64,000 nt of DNA from Butyrivibrio sp. (GCA_017535785.1 JAFXTN010000037.1:372001-436000); one strand, 5' to 3'. Numbered from the stretch's first letter, positions 36,854 to 45,366 are shown. The notes: generated by a model not told the origin, from the letters alone. Program-made: numbers and translations.

Positions 36854-38647
36854 TTAGTTCTGTTCGCTCGGAAGCTGAACCTTGAAGTATTTAACGTTGG
36901 TTGTGAGCTCTTCTGCAATCTTCTGAAGATCCTGAGCCTGTTCAACAACTGATTCCATATTGGTATCAAGTTCCATGAGAGAAGCGCTTGTCTGCTGAGT
37001 TGAAGCGGCATTCTCTTCGGAGATACTTGAAAGAGATTCAACGGAGCTAAGGATGCTGTTCTTGTCGGAACTCATCTGTTCAACGAGAGAAGCGATGTGC
37101 TTGTTGCCTTCTTCTGTCTCTTTGAGGAGCTGAAGCATCTGATCGAAGGATTCGCTCATTTCCTCAAGGGCAGCAGCCTCATTGGTCGTAGCTTCCTTGA
37201 TGCTCTCTGTGAGCTCTTTATTGGTATTGGAATAATCTGTAATGGTTGAGAGCATGTTGGTGATCTCTCCCGCGAGATTATTGGTATCGCCTGCAAGGTT
37301 CTTGATGTTATCAGCAACAACAGAGAAACCTCTTCCCGCTTCACCTGCTCTTGCAGCCTCGATAGAAGCGTTTAGAGCAAGGAGGTTGGTCTGGCTTGCT
37401 ATTGAAATGATAGACTCGGCTGCGGTAGAGATCTGCTCAACAACGTTAGCAGTCTCGTTAACGGACTCAGCAACCTTGGTAGCCATCTCATCTGTCTTCT
37501 GATCCTGGATCTTGATCTGCTCAAGCTGGTCCTTAACCTTAGAGGATTCGCCGTATACAAGGCGTCCTTTTTCAAGGTTCGAATTAGCGGATTCAAGAAC
37601 GCTCTCAACTGAAGAACCGATATTGATCGTAATTGAAGATGTACTCTGAACATCCTGTGCCATTGCCGTTGCGCCGGAAGCAAGATCGTTGACTGCAGAG
37701 CTTATGTCTGTAGTTGTTCTCTGTGAACTTGCGATCGAATCCTTTGCAAGCTCGGCCTTGCTGTTTACGGTGTCGGCGTGATCTATGACTTTAACGAGGG
37801 CGTTTCTGAGTTCGTGACGCATTCCTTCAAGTGCAGATCCTATCTTATTAAAGTCTTTTACAATACTTGTAGGATAGATCTTGGTAACAAAGTCACCTGA
37901 AGCAACTCTTTCAACGGACTTGGTTATCTTCTTAAGGCTGTTGACTATGTTGATGAGCATAACGAATGTGAATAAGAGTAGTAAAGCCGCGATGATACCG
38001 AAGATCATTGAGCTTGCAACTATCTTCTTGGTAATATTGACCTTATTTATGCCCTTTTCTTCCTGAGCCCATATTTCAGCGATATCAACCATACCGTTAA
38101 GGGCATTTCTTGCGGCATCAAAGTTATCGGAGAGTCTCTTTATCTCGCCGGAACCTGCGTTATATTCCTCGCCGCTGAGCAGTGTGTTCTTGTAGTCATC
38201 CTGCCAAGCCTGAAAATATGTATTGAAAGTTTCATGTAACTGTGAAAATGTCATGCCATCCTCGGAAGTGATGCCATTATATAGATAAGCATCCTTCTGG
38301 GCGAGAGCAGTTGCTTCATCTACTCTTTGCGCAGTCTCATCTATATTAGTCGCAACATCTTCCATATAACCGGTAAGAGCGGACATGCTGGCATACTTAA
38401 AGTTGGCAATGTATCTGGTTATAGAAAGCATTGCCTGATGCATATCTCTGTCAGCATTAATGAGATCCGAATTGATCGTGTAGAGCATATCATAATACAT
38501 CTCTTCATCACTCTTGTTAATGCTTGTCATCTGAACATTGCTGAAAATGATACTTGCTATAAGTGCAATGATAAGAGGAAATGTGATAAGAAGTAAGATG
38601 GTGGACATGCCGGCACGAAAACCTGAATTCCTTTTCTTCTCTTTCAT
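36854..38647 (-). CDS. methyl-accepting chemotaxis protein
   Basis: A 597-residue chemoreceptor with a first membrane segment ([20 protein letters not shown], about 16-36), a four-helix-bundle sensor (about 40-200), a second segment ([21 protein letters not shown], about 214-236), HAMP, and the signalling hairpin with [31 protein letters not shown] near residue 430. The sensor differs from the receptor at 24-26 kb. GGGGGT precedes the ATG. It has a sigma-28-type promoter, which ties expression to the flagellar regulon. Confidence 0.96.
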   Translation of the reverse strand: MKEKKRNSGFRAGMSTILLLITFPLIIALIASIIFSNVQMTSINKSDEEMYYDMLYTINSDLINADRDMHQAMLSITRYIANFKYASMSALTGYMEDVATNIDETAQRVDEATALAQKDAYLYNGITSEDGMTFSQLHETFNTYFQAWQDDYKNTLLSGEEYNAGSGEIKRLSDNFDAARNALNGMVDIAEIWAQEEKGINKVNITKKIVASSMIFGIIAALLLLFTFVMLINIVNSLKKITKSVERVASGDFVTKIYPTSIVKDFNKIGSALEGMRHELRNALVKVIDHADTVNSKAELAKDSIASSQRTTTDISSAVNDLASGATAMAQDVQSTSSITINIGSSVESVLESANSNLEKGRLVYGESSKVKDQLEQIKIQDQKTDEMATKVAESVNETANVVEQISTAAESIISIASQTNLLALNASIEAARAGEAGRGFSVVADNIKNLAGDTNNLAGEITNMLSTITDYSNTNKELTESIKEATTNEAAALEEMSESFDQMLQLLKETEEGNKHIASLVEQMSSDKNSILSSVESLSSISEENAASTQQTSASLMELDTNMESVVEQAQDLQKIAEELTTNVKYFKVQLPSEQN

Positions 38648-38688
38648 GGAAATACCCCCGTATTCATAAAAAAGTGGTGTTTATACAA

Positions 38689-38715
38689 TTATCGGCTATT
38701 TTTTATAAAAAGTTA
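38689..38715 (-). promoter_or_regulatory. sigma-28 (SigD/FliA)-type promoter of the second chemoreceptor
   Basis: On the minus strand, TAAC (38715-38712), a 15-nt spacer and GCCGATAA (38696-38689). The consensus is TAAA-N15-GCCGATAA, so eleven of twelve bases match. It lies about 42 bp before the start codon. Confidence 0.8.
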
Positions 38716-38729
38716 ATAGGTTTCATGCA

Positions 38730-41429
38730 TTATTTATTTATCTTTTCTCTGATCTGTTCATTCGTAGCTTCGATCTCTTCCCACAATTCCCGCGCCGACA
38801 TCCTGATAGCGCCCGATCCGAACACGATGATCTGCTCGATAGCGTCGGAAGTTGCGACTTTGACGCGGTATTTTTTACTTATGATATGAGCGGCTTTTTC
38901 TATGTACTGATCCGCGGTCTCGGCTTCTTTTGTATAAATGACAGTGAGATTGCCCTGCTTCTCGACGTGCTCCTTGCCGCCGCGAACCCTGTAGGCGTCA
39001 AATACCAGGATGAGTTCCTCTCTACGGTAGCCCTGGAAATTGGACAAGATATCGATAAGAGAATCCCTGGCCGCCTTGATGTCGGTCATTGCGAGGTCTT
39101 TTAGCTTAGGAGAAGCATAGATAATATTGTATCCGTCTATCAAAAGAAATTCCTTATTCGGATCTTCGTCCTTCTTGCCCTGATTGCTGTGCTTTTTCTC
39201 TTTTTCCTGCTCAACTTCATAATCCCTTACGCTTTCATCCGGGGTAAAAGAGCTTTCGTCAAATTCCGTTTTGGAGTTTCCGACTCTGGGCTTTACCTTT
39301 CCGTAGGTCCTTTCAAAGATAGCCTTGAGCTCATCCTCCGCAGCAAAGTAGTCTTTTTGCTTCTCGGAAAAAGAGCGGGTATCTTCCTTGGATTCTCTTC
39401 TTGCCTGAAGCTTGCGAAGAGCCTCCATATCTATGTTGTCGACAAGATCCGTTGAAGCGCTGTTTGAAGAATCCTTGCTCCAGCCGGTGTCTACGTGCAT
39501 GTGCCCTCTGACTTCATCCCAAGGAATGATCGTAGCAGCTCCGTGCTGGCAAAAAACAGAAGATGACGGATTATCCGTATCAAGATCGGGATAGTAGTCA
39601 TATTCTTCGAGAACTTCCTCAGTGTTGTGGCAGGGGCTGTAGCCGCTGAGCGTTGTGAAGATACGTCCCTCGCCGTGAGTGTAGGATGACAGCTCCTGAG
39701 CGTAATTTCCAAGGCAAGCCACAGGGACTGTACCTGTTATCACGGAAAAAGAGCCTTCTATGGTAGGAACAGATACGGTGCCGTTCATTCGTTGCATGTC
39801 ATTGAGGGCACGTCCCACGCTGTCTCCGGGGATCTCAAGTCTGTATTCGAGAATCGGTTCGAGCAAAACAGAATCGGCCTGCATAAGTCCCTGCCTTACG
39901 GCTCTGTAGGTGGCCTGTCTGAAATCGCCGCCCTCTGTGTGCTTTTCGTGAGCTCTTCCTGCGATGAGTGTGATCTTTACATCAGTAAGCTCGGAACCTG
40001 TGAGGACTCCGAGATGCTTTTTTTCCGCAAGGTGAGTGAGGATGAGCCTCTGCCAGTTGAGCGCAAGCTCATCTGTACTACAATTACTGTCAAAAGAGAT
40101 CCCGCTTCCGGGTTCTGTCGGCTCAATAAGAAGATGCACTTCGGCATAGTGGCGGAGCGGCTCAAAGTGGCCTACGCCTTCGACGGGGCCTGCGATAGTT
40201 TCTTTATATACGATGTGCGCAGGTCCAAAGTCTGCGTCTATATCAAATCTTGTCTTTAATATATGGCGAAGGATTTCCTTTTGAACTTCGCCCATTACAC
40301 GAACCTCTATAGATTTAGTCTCTTCCGAGAAAGAAACGCGGAGCATGGGCTCCTCTTCCTCGAGATTTTTAAGGTCGTTGTAGACGGTGATGGGATTGAT
40401 ATCCTCGGGAAGTAGAAGTGCGCAGGAAAGGATCGGATGAAGGACCTCCGATACAGTGTCGCCTTCAAGGCTTCCAAGGCCTGCTCCGGGAGAAGTACTC
40501 TTTAATCCCGTGACAGAACATATCATTCCGGCTTCCGCGGTTTGCACCGCTTCAAATTTATCACCTGCGTATATCCTTATCTGATCGACCTTATCATCGC
40601 CGATGACATCTCTTACGTGAAGAGTTCCGCTTGTTATCTTCATGTGAGTCAGTCTGTTTCCCGAAGGATCACGGCTTATCTTAAATACTCTGGCACCGAA
40701 GGGGGCATCGGCCACAGCTTTTCCTTCTGATGATCCGGAGCCGGTACCTATGAACGGAGCAAGCTCCGATACGAGATCCATAAGCTCTTTTACCCCTTCC
40801 GATCTAAGGGCGGAGCCAAAGAGAATGGGGAAGCATTCTCTGTTTTTTACAAGAGTGTAGACGTCGGATTGCTCTATCTTTTTCCCATTTAGATAATCTG
40901 AGAGAAGCGCTTCATTACACATGGCGAGCTCTTCCCGGATATCGTGATCGTCAATACCGCTACTTAGATCAATGCATGATGAAGAAAGCGAAGACCTTAT
41001 ATCCTCAAGGCAGCGCTCTTTGTCAGCAAGTGGCTGATCCATCTTATTTACGAATATGACTGTTGGAATGTTGTAGTGCTTAAGAAGCTTATACAGGAGC
41101 TTTACCTGTCCCGTCACGCCGTCTGCGGCGCTTATCATAAGGATAGCGATATCAAGCACCTGAAGCGTTCTCTCCATCTCCGGAGAAAAATCGGTATGAC
41201 CCGGAGTGTCGAGAAGATCGAATCTGGTTTCGTTATATTCAAATACAGCCTGCTTGGAAAAGATGGTTATCCCGCGGGCTCTTTCAAGTTCGTATGTGTC
41301 AAGAAAAGTGTCCTTGTGGTCGACTCTTCCTGCTTTTCTGATGGCTCCGGACAAGAACAGTATCGCTTCGGAGAGCGTCGTCTTTCCGGCATCAACGTGG
41401 GCCAGTATGCCCATTGTCAGGTTGTGCAT
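38730..41429 (-). CDS. fusion of TetM/EF-G-like translational GTPase with Rae1/YacP-type NYN nuclease domain
   Basis: An 899-residue protein. Residues 1 to about 650 are a translational GTPase of the ribosomal-protection group: G1 AHVDAGKTT, G2 RGITI, G3 DTPGH, G4 NKMDQ, G5 GSALR, then domains II-V including SFSEETKSIEVRVMGEVQKEI. A charged linker follows, and the last 150 residues are a complete NYN/PIN-like domain: FLLIDGYNIIYA, LILVFDAYRV, KEAETADQYIEK and VATSDAIEQIIVFGSGA, closely resembling B. subtilis YacP (Rae1), which cuts mRNA in the ribosomal A site. All four acidic positions are kept. The start at 41429 has GGAAGGA upstream. An earlier in-frame start lies outside it. The drug-resistance label of the GTPase half should not be assumed. 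Confidence 0.9.
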   Translation of the reverse strand: MHNLTMGILAHVDAGKTTLSEAILFLSGAIRKAGRVDHKDTFLDTYELERARGITIFSKQAVFEYNETRFDLLDTPGHTDFSPEMERTLQVLDIAILMISAADGVTGQVKLLYKLLKHYNIPTVIFVNKMDQPLADKERCLEDIRSSLSSSCIDLSSGIDDHDIREELAMCNEALLSDYLNGKKIEQSDVYTLVKNRECFPILFGSALRSEGVKELMDLVSELAPFIGTGSGSSEGKAVADAPFGARVFKISRDPSGNRLTHMKITSGTLHVRDVIGDDKVDQIRIYAGDKFEAVQTAEAGMICSVTGLKSTSPGAGLGSLEGDTVSEVLHPILSCALLLPEDINPITVYNDLKNLEEEEPMLRVSFSEETKSIEVRVMGEVQKEILRHILKTRFDIDADFGPAHIVYKETIAGPVEGVGHFEPLRHYAEVHLLIEPTEPGSGISFDSNCSTDELALNWQRLILTHLAEKKHLGVLTGSELTDVKITLIAGRAHEKHTEGGDFRQATYRAVRQGLMQADSVLLEPILEYRLEIPGDSVGRALNDMQRMNGTVSVPTIEGSFSVITGTVPVACLGNYAQELSSYTHGEGRIFTTLSGYSPCHNTEEVLEEYDYYPDLDTDNPSSSVFCQHGAATIIPWDEVRGHMHVDTGWSKDSSNSASTDLVDNIDMEALRKLQARRESKEDTRSFSEKQKDYFAAEDELKAIFERTYGKVKPRVGNSKTEFDESSFTPDESVRDYEVEQEKEKKHSNQGKKDEDPNKEFLLIDGYNIIYASPKLKDLAMTDIKAARDSLIDILSNFQGYRREELILVFDAYRVRGGKEHVEKQGNLTVIYTKEAETADQYIEKAAHIISKKYRVKVATSDAIEQIIVFGSGAIRMSARELWEEIEATNEQIREKINK

Positions 41430-41535
41430 AATAATACATCCTTCCGTAAAAACAAATGGCATCTTTTATTATGCATTATATCGGGCAGGGTAGTAAACAA
41501 TTATTGCGGAAAGCGTGATTATAGCCCGAAGTATC

Positions 41536-41564
41536 TTGAAAAAAGAGGTGCGGAAGTGTAAAAT
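41536..41564 (+). promoter_or_regulatory. promoter of the zinc-ribbon membrane protein gene
   Basis: TTGAAA (41536-41541), 17 bp, TAAAAT (41559-41564). An ATTATTG/CAATAAT inverted repeat lies directly downstream. Confidence 0.65.
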
Positions 41565-41604
41565 TATTGAAATACTATATCAATAATTTTAGGGGGTACA
41601 TTTA

Positions 41605-42147
41605 ATGAAAACATGTCCTAATTGCGGCACACAGATGGCCGATGAAGCTAAATTTTGCGAGAGCTGCGGCGTAAGTCTTGAGCAGAATAATGCAGGAGCT
41701 CAGGCAGCACAGCCTGTAGATAATAATCAGGGCGCTCCTATGAACGGTCCCGCACCTGTGCCTATGCAGCCGGTAGCACCTCAGTACAACGGATATCAGC
41801 AGTACTACGATCCCAAGGATCACACAGCTGAATTTGATCCCAGAGATATCGCAGACAATAAGTTTTTTGCTACATGTGCATATCTTTTTGGAATATTCGG
41901 GATCATCATTGCGCTTATCGTAAACAACTCATCTTTTGCAAGATTCCATGCAAAGCAGGCTGTTAAATATGAGATCTGCGCGCTCGTGGTTCTTATCCCG
42001 ATGATCATTCCTTTCCTTGGATGGTTTATTTCAGGATGTTGTTTCCTCGCATTGTTTGTAGTAAAGATCATTGCGATCGTAAATGTTCTTAAAGGAAAGG
42101 CTGTAGAGCTTCCTATCATCAGCGAGATCGGATTCTTAAAGGGCTGA
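41605..42147 (+). CDS. zinc-ribbon membrane protein (DUF4870-like)
   Basis: A 180-residue protein. The N-terminal zinc ribbon CPNCGTQMADEAKFCESCG (C4, C7, C19, C22) is followed by a proline/glutamine-rich linker and three membrane segments. ARFHAKQAVKYEICALVVL, between the first and second segments, is typical of DUF4870/Tic20-like proteins. Function is unknown in the family. AGGGGG precedes the ATG. It is monocistronic. Confidence 0.88.
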   Translation: MKTCPNCGTQMADEAKFCESCGVSLEQNNAGAQAAQPVDNNQGAPMNGPAPVPMQPVAPQYNGYQQYYDPKDHTAEFDPRDIADNKFFATCAYLFGIFGIIIALIVNNSSFARFHAKQAVKYEICALVVLIPMIIPFLGWFISGCCFLALFVVKIIAIVNVLKGKAVELPIISEIGFLKG

Positions 42148-42175
42148 TGCGTTTATAAGAATATGACTTATATTC

Positions 42176-42210
42176 CCGGTTCTTCTTAATGAAAGAAGAG
42201 CCGGTTTTTT
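42176..42210 (+). terminator. terminator of the zinc-ribbon protein gene
   Basis: A 12-bp stem, CCGGTTCTTCTT (42176-42187) with AAGAAGAGCCGG (42193-42204), followed by six T. Confidence 0.93.
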
Positions 42211-42689
42211 GATTATCTGATAACAGGAAAACGGTGCAAAGTAAACTTCTTATGACTTTCTTAAGATTTGCGGCAGACTTTCTTAAGTTTGGACTAAAGC
42301 TATTTACATTGCTTTTTTGCGGTGATAATCTACGCTCATCGGAAACGTGAACACGACAACCTGTTTTTACATATCATCACGTCGCGCAGGACGATCGTTC
42401 TGCATTGCTCATTTTCGGAGCAATTTTCCAGACACCAGCTTGTACGGATTCATCTTGGCAACCTGTTTTAGAATACTTGTTTACTTACACATCTATGCGC
42501 GGGTGTGGGATTCCCGACGCTCTTTCGTTCCGGAAGGCCTTGGCAGGGCGGATAAACTGCCGGAGCTTACTGTGAATGTCTATAAATCCTACAAGTTGGT
42601 GAATAATAAAAAATCTTTTCAGACCGAAATCCTGATGATATCATAATGGTAAAAAGAAGACCATTATTATGTCTTGAGAGATTTTGGGT
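42211..42689. other. gene-sparse region upstream of the ECF sigma gene
   Basis: About 480 bp with no convincing gene. It holds two direct copies of GACTTTCTTAAG 22 bp apart (42254, 42276) with a third degenerate copy ahead, a near-perfect 18-bp palindrome (42386-42403, GCAGGACGA/TCGTTCTGC), and an 8-bp stem ATAATGGT/ACCATTAT (42643-42667) just before the sigma gene. The open frame 42347-42646 has no ribosome binding site and no recognisable domain. Confidence 0.5.
42254..42287 (+). repeat. direct repeats, possible response-regulator site
   Basis: GACTTTCTTAAG occurs at 42254-42265 and 42276-42287, two helical turns apart. A looser ACTTCTTATG begins at 42245. The spacing suits OmpR/PhoB-type dimers bound in tandem. 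Confidence 0.45.
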
Positions 42690-43259
42690 ATGGATCCTGA
42701 TAAAAAAACACTTCCAACTGACGACGAATTATATAACGGATATTTAGGCGGAAACGCACAGGCGGGCGATGAGCTTATGCTTCGCTACGGTGATGCGCTT
42801 ACGGCTTATCTTTTTTCATTTATAGGTGATCATCATGATGCCGAGGATCTGATGCTCGATTCATTTGCATCTATACTTGTTCGTAAACCCAAGATCGGAG
42901 AGGGCTGCTTTAAGGCATATTTATTTAAGACCGCCAGACATAAGGCGTGCCGCCTCTGGAGAAAAAAGCTTAAGCAAAACGAGTTCAGTCTTCCCGATGA
43001 CATAATCTCGGAAGAAGTTTCCCCCGAGAGAAAGACAGTTATTGATGAAAATATCAGTGCACTTCACAAGTGCCTGAATCTCATACCTACGCAGTACAGA
43101 GAGGCGCTTTGGCTTAAATATGCTATGGATCTGAGCTACGATCAGGCCGCGCAGATCATGGCCTGCAGTAGAAAGAAGATCGACAATCTTCTCATGAACG
43201 GGAAGAAGACACTTAGGAAAGAGCTTGAAAGAGAAGGAATAACACGCTATGAGATCTGA
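42690..43259 (+). CDS. ECF-type RNA polymerase sigma factor
   Basis: A 189-residue sigma-70 family protein with only regions 2 and 4. Region 2 covers DELYNGYLGGNAQAGDELML through GDHHDAEDLMLDSFASIL and FKAYLFKTARHKACRLWRKK. Region 4 is LIPTQYREALWLKYAMDLSYDQAA plus the recognition helix CSRKKIDNLLMNGKKTLRKEL. ATG 42690 is preferred over the TTG at 42684. It overlaps by 11 bp a small membrane protein gene that is a candidate regulator, and a PrsW-type protease gene follows in the same operon. Confidence 0.92.
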   Translation: MDPDKKTLPTDDELYNGYLGGNAQAGDELMLRYGDALTAYLFSFIGDHHDAEDLMLDSFASILVRKPKIGEGCFKAYLFKTARHKACRLWRKKLKQNEFSLPDDIISEEVSPERKTVIDENISALHKCLNLIPTQYREALWLKYAMDLSYDQAAQIMACSRKKIDNLLMNGKKTLRKELEREGITRYEI

Positions 43260-43563
43260 GGAAAGAGTACAGGAACTGCACCGCAAAATGGCTGTGCTTC
43301 AAAAAAAGAAAGCGCAAAAAGCGATCATGATACAGACAGCAGTGGCTTTTGCTGCGTGCTTGGCTCTGGCGATAACATCGGCTGTTATGATAGCCCGTCT
43401 TCCGGCTGCTTATTCAGTGGGCGTGCCGGGCAGCATGACGGGAAGTGTCTTTGCTGAGAACGGAGCTCTCGGATATATCATGGTTGCGATCATTTCATTG
43501 TGTCTTGGAATTGCATTTACACTTTTTTGCGTTCTTCTGAGAAAAAGAATGAAGGAAGAATGA
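43249..43563 (+). CDS. small two-span membrane protein, candidate anti-sigma factor (paralogue 1)
   Basis: A 104-residue protein with a short cytoplasmic N-terminus (EERVQELHRKMAVLQKKKAQK), a membrane segment (about 25-48), a short extracellular loop, a second segment (about 72-97) and a charged C-terminus. Its start lies inside the end of the sigma gene, which is typical of anti-sigma factors. It matches in length and pattern the protein at 44959-45273. No known anti-sigma domain is recognisable, so that role is inferred from position and from the PrsW gene downstream. Confidence 0.75.
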   Translation: MRSEERVQELHRKMAVLQKKKAQKAIMIQTAVAFAACLALAITSAVMIARLPAAYSVGVPGSMTGSVFAENGALGYIMVAIISLCLGIAFTLFCVLLRKRMKEE

Positions 43564-43567
43564 GTCT

Positions 43568-44215
43568 ATGATCGATGTTATTGACACCGCCGTTCAGATA
43601 GTAGTACTTCTTATCTGTCTGGCGATCTCGATGTATTTCATAGTTAAGACCAAAGAAAAATCATGGGTGCTCATGCACCTGTATTATTTGAGCTATCTTC
43701 TTGGCAATCTGTATTGGCAGGCAGTTGCCTTTTATTACGGGGCCACACCGGAGATTTCGGTCGTTTCAGACCTTAGCTGGTATGCTTCGTATATCTTTCT
43801 GTGCCTTTTCCTTTTTATGGAATGTGAAAAGCATCTGGGAAAAGATTTTAATTCCAAAGCTAAATGCACAGGGATAAAGCGCATTATCCCGTTTCTTCCG
43901 ATCCCCTTCGTGTCGGGGATGGCTCTTTTGTATATGAAATACGGAAAGATTGTAAGTAACGTTATATATGCGATACTGATGGCAGTCCTTTTGTATAATG
44001 CGATCCGTAATATTCTTTGCTTCAATGACAGATATATACGTTACATCAGCTTCGTCGTAATACTTAATTGTTTAGCTGAGTATGGCTCATGGACGTTTTC
44101 TTTTTATTACTATGATATAAGTACCTGGGCCAATCCGTACTATTGGTTCAATGCGCTTATAGCGGTCATTTTCCTTATTTATTTGATAGTAAAAAAGAGG
44201 GAGGTGGCAAGATGA
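43568..44215 (+). CDS. multi-span membrane protein of the sigma/PrsW operon, function unknown
   Basis: A 215-residue protein with about seven membrane segments and almost no soluble part: VVLLICLAISMYFIV, LYYLSYLLGNLYWQAVAFYYG, WYASYIFLCLFLFME, IIPFLPIPFVSGMALLYMKYG, VIYAILMAVLLYNAI, ISFVVILNCLAEYGSW and WFNALIAVIFLIYLIV. Many aromatic residues lie in the segments. No family was recognised. It lies 4 bp after the small membrane protein and overlaps the PrsW-like gene by 4 bp, so it may be a sensor for this circuit. Confidence 0.75.
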   Translation: MIDVIDTAVQIVVLLICLAISMYFIVKTKEKSWVLMHLYYLSYLLGNLYWQAVAFYYGATPEISVVSDLSWYASYIFLCLFLFMECEKHLGKDFNSKAKCTGIKRIIPFLPIPFVSGMALLYMKYGKIVSNVIYAILMAVLLYNAIRNILCFNDRYIRYISFVVILNCLAEYGSWTFSFYYYDISTWANPYYWFNALIAVIFLIYLIVKKREVAR

Positions 44216-44841
44216 CATACATGGAAAACACGTTCATCTGTCTGGCGGCGCCGCTCTTTTTGGCAATCCTTTGTCTTAAGGAAAGTTGGCGAAGGGCGCT
44301 TACATTTCTTCTTGCGGGCATGATATGTTGCCTTTTATCGGCATATGTCAGCAGCTTTTTTGCTGCGGTCTTTAATGTCGACCATGCGACGGCATCTCAC
44401 GCTGTGGCGCCGGCTGTTGAAGAATGTATCAAGTTTTTGCCGATCCTTTTTTACTTAGTCATATTTGAAGCGGGAAAAGAGGATTCGATAAACGGAGTGA
44501 TCCTTGTATCCGTTGGCTTTGCGACATTTGAAAATGTATGCTTTTTGACTTCGTACGGAACAAAAGATCTTTTGAGCATCATGCTGAGGGGCTTTGGAAC
44601 CGGTGCGATGCATGTTCTTTGCGGTACGGCGATAGCGATAGGTCTTTTCTCTCTTTGGGATAGGGCTTGGATCAGAGTGATGGGAACCGTTGCAGCTTTG
44701 TGCTTTACGATAACCTTCCATGCGATCTTCAATATCATGGTCAGCACAAACGGTATCAGTCTTTGGATAGCAAGTGCGATCCCGATGGCGCTTATTATCA
44801 TTGTTTTTGCGCTTTCTCAGAAAAATATCGGACTAAAATGA
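44212..44841 (+). CDS. PrsW-family intramembrane metalloprotease
   Basis: A 209-residue polytopic protein. The conserved PrsW features are present: EExxK (E70, E71, K74 in APAVEECIKFLP), FATFENV (E107), RGFGTGAMHVLCG (H134) and HAIFN (H170, N174). In B. subtilis, PrsW cuts the anti-sigma RsiW and releases sigma-W. Presence in an operon with an ECF sigma and small membrane proteins strongly suggests the same logic. The start in an ATGA overlap has GGGAGG upstream. Confidence 0.88.
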   Translation: MTYMENTFICLAAPLFLAILCLKESWRRALTFLLAGMICCLLSAYVSSFFAAVFNVDHATASHAVAPAVEECIKFLPILFYLVIFEAGKEDSINGVILVSVGFATFENVCFLTSYGTKDLLSIMLRGFGTGAMHVLCGTAIAIGLFSLWDRAWIRVMGTVAALCFTITFHAIFNIMVSTNGISLWIASAIPMALIIIVFALSQKNIGLK

Positions 44842-44892
44842 TGGATCTGAATAAAAAAATAAATTTTTTTCAAAATCTCCTTAGGAGTTTTG

Positions 44893-44929
44893 CAATTATC
44901 TGACACTATATAAGTGAGAGGGATAATTG
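44893..44929 (+). promoter_or_regulatory. inverted repeat upstream of the second small membrane protein gene
   Basis: CAATTATC (44893-44900) and GATAATTG (44922-44929) form a perfect 8-bp inverted repeat 21 nt apart that encloses TATATAAG. It could be an operator or an RNA stem. A small CTCC/GGAG hairpin (44871-44892) precedes it. Confidence 0.4.
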
Positions 44930-44958
44930 TACGCTTTAAAAGGAGGTTTTTTATTTTG

Positions 44959-45273
44959 ATGACAGGGGAAGAGAGAGTTGCGGAACTTCATAGGAGGATG
45001 AAAGGACTTAGGCGAAAGAGAGAAAGCAGGTTGATGAATGCCATGGGCGTGGTCAGCACTGCGTTATTTGCATGTCTTTTTGTCATGATCCAGAATCTGG
45101 GAGTCGGACAATACGGAACAACTTATAATCTATACAGCGGTTCAAGTCTTCTTTATGAAGACGCGGGGGGATATGTGCTCACAGCGATCGTTGCTTTTGT
45201 AGTGGGAACGATCGTAACGGTGTTGTGCGTTCGAAAGCACAATAAGGACAAAGAAAATGAGGAAGAAAAGTAA
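44959..45273 (+). CDS. small two-span membrane protein (paralogue 2)
   Basis: A 104-residue protein, the same length as the protein at 43249-43563. The N-terminus EERVAELHRRMKGLRRKRE aligns with it, as does the second membrane segment (GGYVLTAIVAFVVGTIVTVLCV). The two proteins flank the multi-span and PrsW-like genes, which suggests duplication within the module. ATG 44959 was chosen since it aligns with the start of its paralogue. AAAAGGAGG lies 12 bp upstream, and a TTG at 44956 would be closer. Confidence 0.75.
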   Translation: MTGEERVAELHRRMKGLRRKRESRLMNAMGVVSTALFACLFVMIQNLGVGQYGTTYNLYSGSSLLYEDAGGYVLTAIVAFVVGTIVTVLCVRKHNKDKENEEEK

Positions 45274-45346
45274 CTGTAGCCATATAAAGTATTTGCTCCG
45301 ATCATCCGATATATCTTTTGAAGAGTGGCGTAAGCCCCTTCTGTCT

Positions 45347-45366
45347 ACATCATTTTGATGTTTTTT
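45347..45366 (+). terminator. terminator of the sigma/PrsW module
   Basis: A short 6-bp stem ACATCA/TGATGT with loop TTT, followed by TTTTT. Confidence 0.6.

Noticed and set aside
38730-41429. Calling the fusion a tetracycline resistance gene
   Set aside because: The GTPase half resembles TetM-type proteins, but the nuclease domain and chromosomal setting without mobile DNA do not support a resistance claim.
42347-42646. 99-codon open frame before the sigma gene
   Set aside because: No ribosome binding site, no recognisable domain, and it spans palindromes and likely regulatory DNA. Left as a gene-sparse region.
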